64,000 nt of DNA, from the NCBI RefSeq assembly GCF_002811985.1, contig NZ_NPDU01000022.1, positions 1 to 64,000 on the forward strand, written 5' to 3'. The notes beneath the pieces were generated by a model. That model had not been told where the DNA came from, searched no databases, and worked only from the letters and a program-made list of their open reading frames with translations. A program made the translations under genes and the position numbers. Position 1 is the stretch's first letter. Each line of letters opens with the position of its first letter. Source of the DNA: Leptospira adleri (lineage in GTDB: Bacteria > Spirochaetota > Leptospiria > Leptospirales > Leptospiraceae). This document shows, one piece after another, positions 61,461 to 64,000 of the stretch.

Positions 61461-64000
61461 ATGAAAAATAAAAAAACGTCGTCGATAATTCTTTTGATTT
61501 TTACCTCTTTCTTTTTGATCCAATGGCTTAGCCTTAGTTCGATTGCATCTTTTTTTTCTTCGTTAATTTCAAATGAAGAAAGTTCGATCCCACTGCCTCT
61601 CCCCGATATCAACGTGGATCATACGGGAAAGGCTTCCTTTTCGATTCCGGTCGAGGTTCCTCCGGGTGCGGGGGATTTGGTTCCTTCGATCTCGCTCAGT
61701 TATCAATCGGGAAACCCTGATTCCGGATTCTTAGGCAAAGGATGGAGTTTATCCGGTTTTCCGAAGGTTAGTAAGAATCCTTCATTCGGTATTCATAATG
61801 TTGCTTCCGATCAATTTGTGAGCGACCTTACCGGCGAATTGAGAAGTTTCGGCGCGGGAGTTTTCAAATCCAAAACGGAGACCTTTCAAAAGGTCTCAAA
61901 AAATTCCAACGGCTGGACGGTGCGAGAGAAGACAGGTCTTGAAACTTCCTTTGGTTCGATTCAAAATTCCTTTTCAAAGATTACCGATTCTTCCGGAAAC
62001 GATTTGGCCTGGGCCGTTGATCAAGTTCGCGACCTCAACGGAAACGGATATAACGTTAGTTATTTTGATTCGAGCAGTCTTCCCGATTTTGCTCTAAAAG
62101 AAGTGAGTTATATTCACGGGAACGCAAGAATCGTCTTCGAGTATGAAAGCCGAGGGAGTTCCTTCTTTAAAATTTTTAAATTTTCCAAGGGCGGTGAACG
62201 TAGAACTCAACTTTCCGCCATTCGTGTGTTTGCAAAAGATCAAAGCGGAACCGAGAAGGAGACCGCGACGTATAATTTTTCCTACGATATTATTGGCGGG
62301 GAATTGCTCCTCAAAACGATCGAGAGAGAGAATTTCAAACCTCTTACCTTTTCATACACGAACTCTGCGCCGTCTGCTACGAGCTATTCCGCATCGAGTA
62401 CAAATTTCCAACTCACCTATCGAGCTTTCGATTCTTCCAAACAAAGGGACTGTGATTTCGGCGCGTTAGTCTGTCTTTGTTCTTCCAGCGCGGCTTGTAT
62501 GGCCGCCTCCTTCGGTCTAGCGGGAGAAGTCTGTCGCTCCAGCGTAGAAAGTCTCGGAGACGTTTGCCAGAACGGAATTGAAAATTCATTTACTTCCGCG
62601 GTCGACGTTTCGGGAGACGGGGTTCCTGAGTTTGTCCGGGTGTTGGGAGATCGCAACGGTCAATATTTTTCAAAGTTGGATATGAGTTCTTGGGAAGCAT
62701 CCACTTCTAATCTTTCCGTAAGCAACGACACGTTAGGCGACAGGATAGATCTGAACGCGAACGGAAAAATTCTTCCGGGCGACGTGAACGGAGACGGCAG
62801 AATGGATTTTGTCGTCCTAGAAAGAAACGCCCAGCCGGTCCGTATCTTTTTCGGTCCGAACTTTAATTCGGTATCCGTTCCGTCCGCGTTCGCAAATATT
62901 CCAAATCTTGCAAGTGATTCCAGAAATCGCCACTACGTGGTCGATGTGAACGGAGACGGAAGAGCGGATTTTATTCAAGCCGACGACCAGCTCCGTCTGG
63001 ATGTGTATCTTTCCAACGGGTCGGCTTTTAACTTCGCCCAAAAGCTTACGATTTCAGATTTCGGATCCAACTTTCAGCAGTTTGTGGATTTGGACCAGAA
63101 CGGAGTTCCCGATTTTGTCCGAATCGACGGAATTTCAAACCAAAGACTTCTCGTTACTTTTTTTGATTCGAATGGGAGTTCTCTGCAGGAAATCGAAACG
63201 AACGAGTTGAACGAAGGAAATTTCGGAAAGATGGGAGATCAGTTCTTTTCGGACGTGAACGGGGACGGTTTATTAGATTTTTCTTATTTTTCCGCGGCGG
63301 GTTCGGACAACGGATATCTAAACGTCCGTCTTTCGGACGGAAGAAGATTCCATTCTGAATCCGGAGGCGGAAGCAGCACCTTTCTAAACGAAACAGTCGC
63401 GAGCCAAGACTTGCAGAACATGAGTCTTCCGTCTTCGAGCGGTTATGCGCTCTATGACATTAACAACGACGGAGCTCCCGATCGTGTCTACTATTTCGGA
63501 GACTACTATCAAATCGAAATTTACAAACCGTCGACGGATTCTTATCTTCCTCCTTTCAACGTTAACTGGTCCAGCGATACGGTCCTTGATATCAACTTCG
63601 ACGGAGAGGACGACAAAGTAAGAGCGGGAACTTTTTTCTGGCAACAGCAAATGCACGTTTGGTTTGGGCCGACCGATTCCTTTTATTCCGTCGACGTAAA
63701 TCCTGCGGCGATGACTCCTCCTCCTGCAGACATGAATGCGTTAGCCGGAATGTCTGCGATCGCTTATTCCAATTGGTTGAATCGAAAGGAATTTGCGGAT
63801 ATCAACGGGGACGGAAGAGCGGACTTTATCCGATTTCATAACGGAGTCGTCCGAATCTCTTTTAGCCAACCGAGTGCGAGCGGAGTTCCGACCTTTTCCG
63901 CTAACAGCGATATGGAATATTCCGCGGAAGCGTTTTTGCAAACTGCGGATCTGAACGGGGACGGAAGAAGCGAACTCGTAGGTTTGCAGGCAAGCGCTCT
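61461..64000 (+). CDS. SpvB/TcB-like secreted protein with FG-GAP repeats (partial)
   Basis: A large open frame that starts at the ATG at 61461 and is still open at the last base, so 846 codons are seen and the 3' part is missing. A signal peptide (SIILLIFTSFFLIQWLSLS) comes first. An SpvB-like domain follows, with the hallmark DHTGKASFSIPVEVPPGAG and PSISLSYQSGNPDSGFLGKG. From about residue 370 a Cys-rich stretch leads to a series of about nine DxNGDGxxDF calcium-binding repeats (DVNGDGRMDFV, DVNGDGRADFI, DLDQNGVPDFV, DINGDGRADFI) that form an FG-GAP-type propeller. This is the plan of TcB/SpvB and RHS-type toxins. The C-terminal part, which would define any toxin domain, is beyond the window. 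Confidence 0.87.
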   Translation, partial: MKNKKTSSIILLIFTSFFLIQWLSLSSIASFFSSLISNEESSIPLPLPDINVDHTGKASFSIPVEVPPGAGDLVPSISLSYQSGNPDSGFLGKGWSLSGFPKVSKNPSFGIHNVASDQFVSDLTGELRSFGAGVFKSKTETFQKVSKNSNGWTVREKTGLETSFGSIQNSFSKITDSSGNDLAWAVDQVRDLNGNGYNVSYFDSSSLPDFALKEVSYIHGNARIVFEYESRGSSFFKIFKFSKGGERRTQLSAIRVFAKDQSGTEKETATYNFSYDIIGGELLLKTIERENFKPLTFSYTNSAPSATSYSASSTNFQLTYRAFDSSKQRDCDFGALVCLCSSSAACMAASFGLAGEVCRSSVESLGDVCQNGIENSFTSAVDVSGDGVPEFVRVLGDRNGQYFSKLDMSSWEASTSNLSVSNDTLGDRIDLNANGKILPGDVNGDGRMDFVVLERNAQPVRIFFGPNFNSVSVPSAFANIPNLASDSRNRHYVVDVNGDGRADFIQADDQLRLDVYLSNGSAFNFAQKLTISDFGSNFQQFVDLDQNGVPDFVRIDGISNQRLLVTFFDSNGSSLQEIETNELNEGNFGKMGDQFFSDVNGDGLLDFSYFSAAGSDNGYLNVRLSDGRRFHSESGGGSSTFLNETVASQDLQNMSLPSSSGYALYDINNDGAPDRVYYFGDYYQIEIYKPSTDSYLPPFNVNWSSDTVLDINFDGEDDKVRAGTFFWQQQMHVWFGPTDSFYSVDVNPAAMTPPPADMNALAGMSAIAYSNWLNRKEFADINGDGRADFIRFHNGVVRISFSQPSASGVPTFSANSDMEYSAEAFLQTADLNGDGRSELVGLQASA

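Overview
The window looks like a chromosomal stretch of a spirochaete of the genus Leptospira, probably the pathogen-related lineage. The case rests on gene content: many signal-peptide lipoproteins, an OmpL47-type repeat protein, a FlaA-like flagellar sheath protein, a LifO-type lipase chaperone, membrane histidine kinases, a 7TMR-DISM/SpoIIE phosphatase, and tRNA genes without an encoded CCA. Species cannot be named from the sequence alone. There is no rRNA operon, prophage, intact IS or CRISPR. The left edge is an exact 75-bp inverted repeat and may be a contig end.

Layout. 0.2-6.9 kb: an EamA transporter, small envelope proteins, a tandem pair of paralogous membrane proteins with a short MITE-like repeat between them, and a LysR regulator divergent from an oxidoreductase. 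7.0-12.8 kb: a tightly packed run of periplasmic glutathione peroxidase, ChaN-like protein, class A penicillin-binding protein with an N-terminal zinc ribbon, and an exported protein. 12.8-13.7 kb: tRNA-Thr and tRNA-Tyr, followed by tandem repeats that carry the last 18 nt of tRNA-Tyr. 13.9-17.3 kb: a membrane protein, a lone transketolase N-terminal subunit, a SirB1-type protein and a polyprenyl synthase. 18-25.8 kb: an AHSA1 protein, a lipoprotein, and an operon of membrane protein, sensor kinase and receiver, then an MBL-fold hydrolase. 25.8-32.7 kb: LifO-Lnt-YprB operon, PdxB-like dehydrogenase, divergent Fpg-like protein, and a thioesterase-MarR operon with a clear palindromic operator. 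32.7-39.2 kb: a hybrid kinase and a second membrane kinase. 39.8-43.6 kb: FlaA-like and OmpL47-like proteins, ComF and DNA polymerase IV. 43.6-48.1 kb: an ECF sigma / FecR-like anti-sigma / outer-membrane protein operon and a lipoprotein. 48.3-56.6 kb: RecQ, MnmC, an envelope protein, DusA and the 7TMR-DISM phosphatase. 56.6-58.1 kb: an AT-rich stretch with a leucine-rich-repeat protein. 58.2-61.2 kb: a three-gene envelope operon including a kelch-repeat lipoprotein. 61.5-64 kb: the 5' part of a large SpvB/TcB-like secreted protein that runs off the window.

Signals judged most worth following are: the tRNA-Tyr tail repeat array (like the architecture of E. coli tyrT); a short 'LKDGS' module shared by the periplasmic end of the FecR-like anti-sigma factor, the outer-membrane protein next to it, and a second outer-membrane protein 16 kb away; two kinases that share an unusually long insert between the phospho-histidine helix and the second dimerisation helix; an Fpg-family protein lacking two residues normally needed for catalysis or DNA binding; the SpvB-like protein; and two families of dispersed intergenic repeats.
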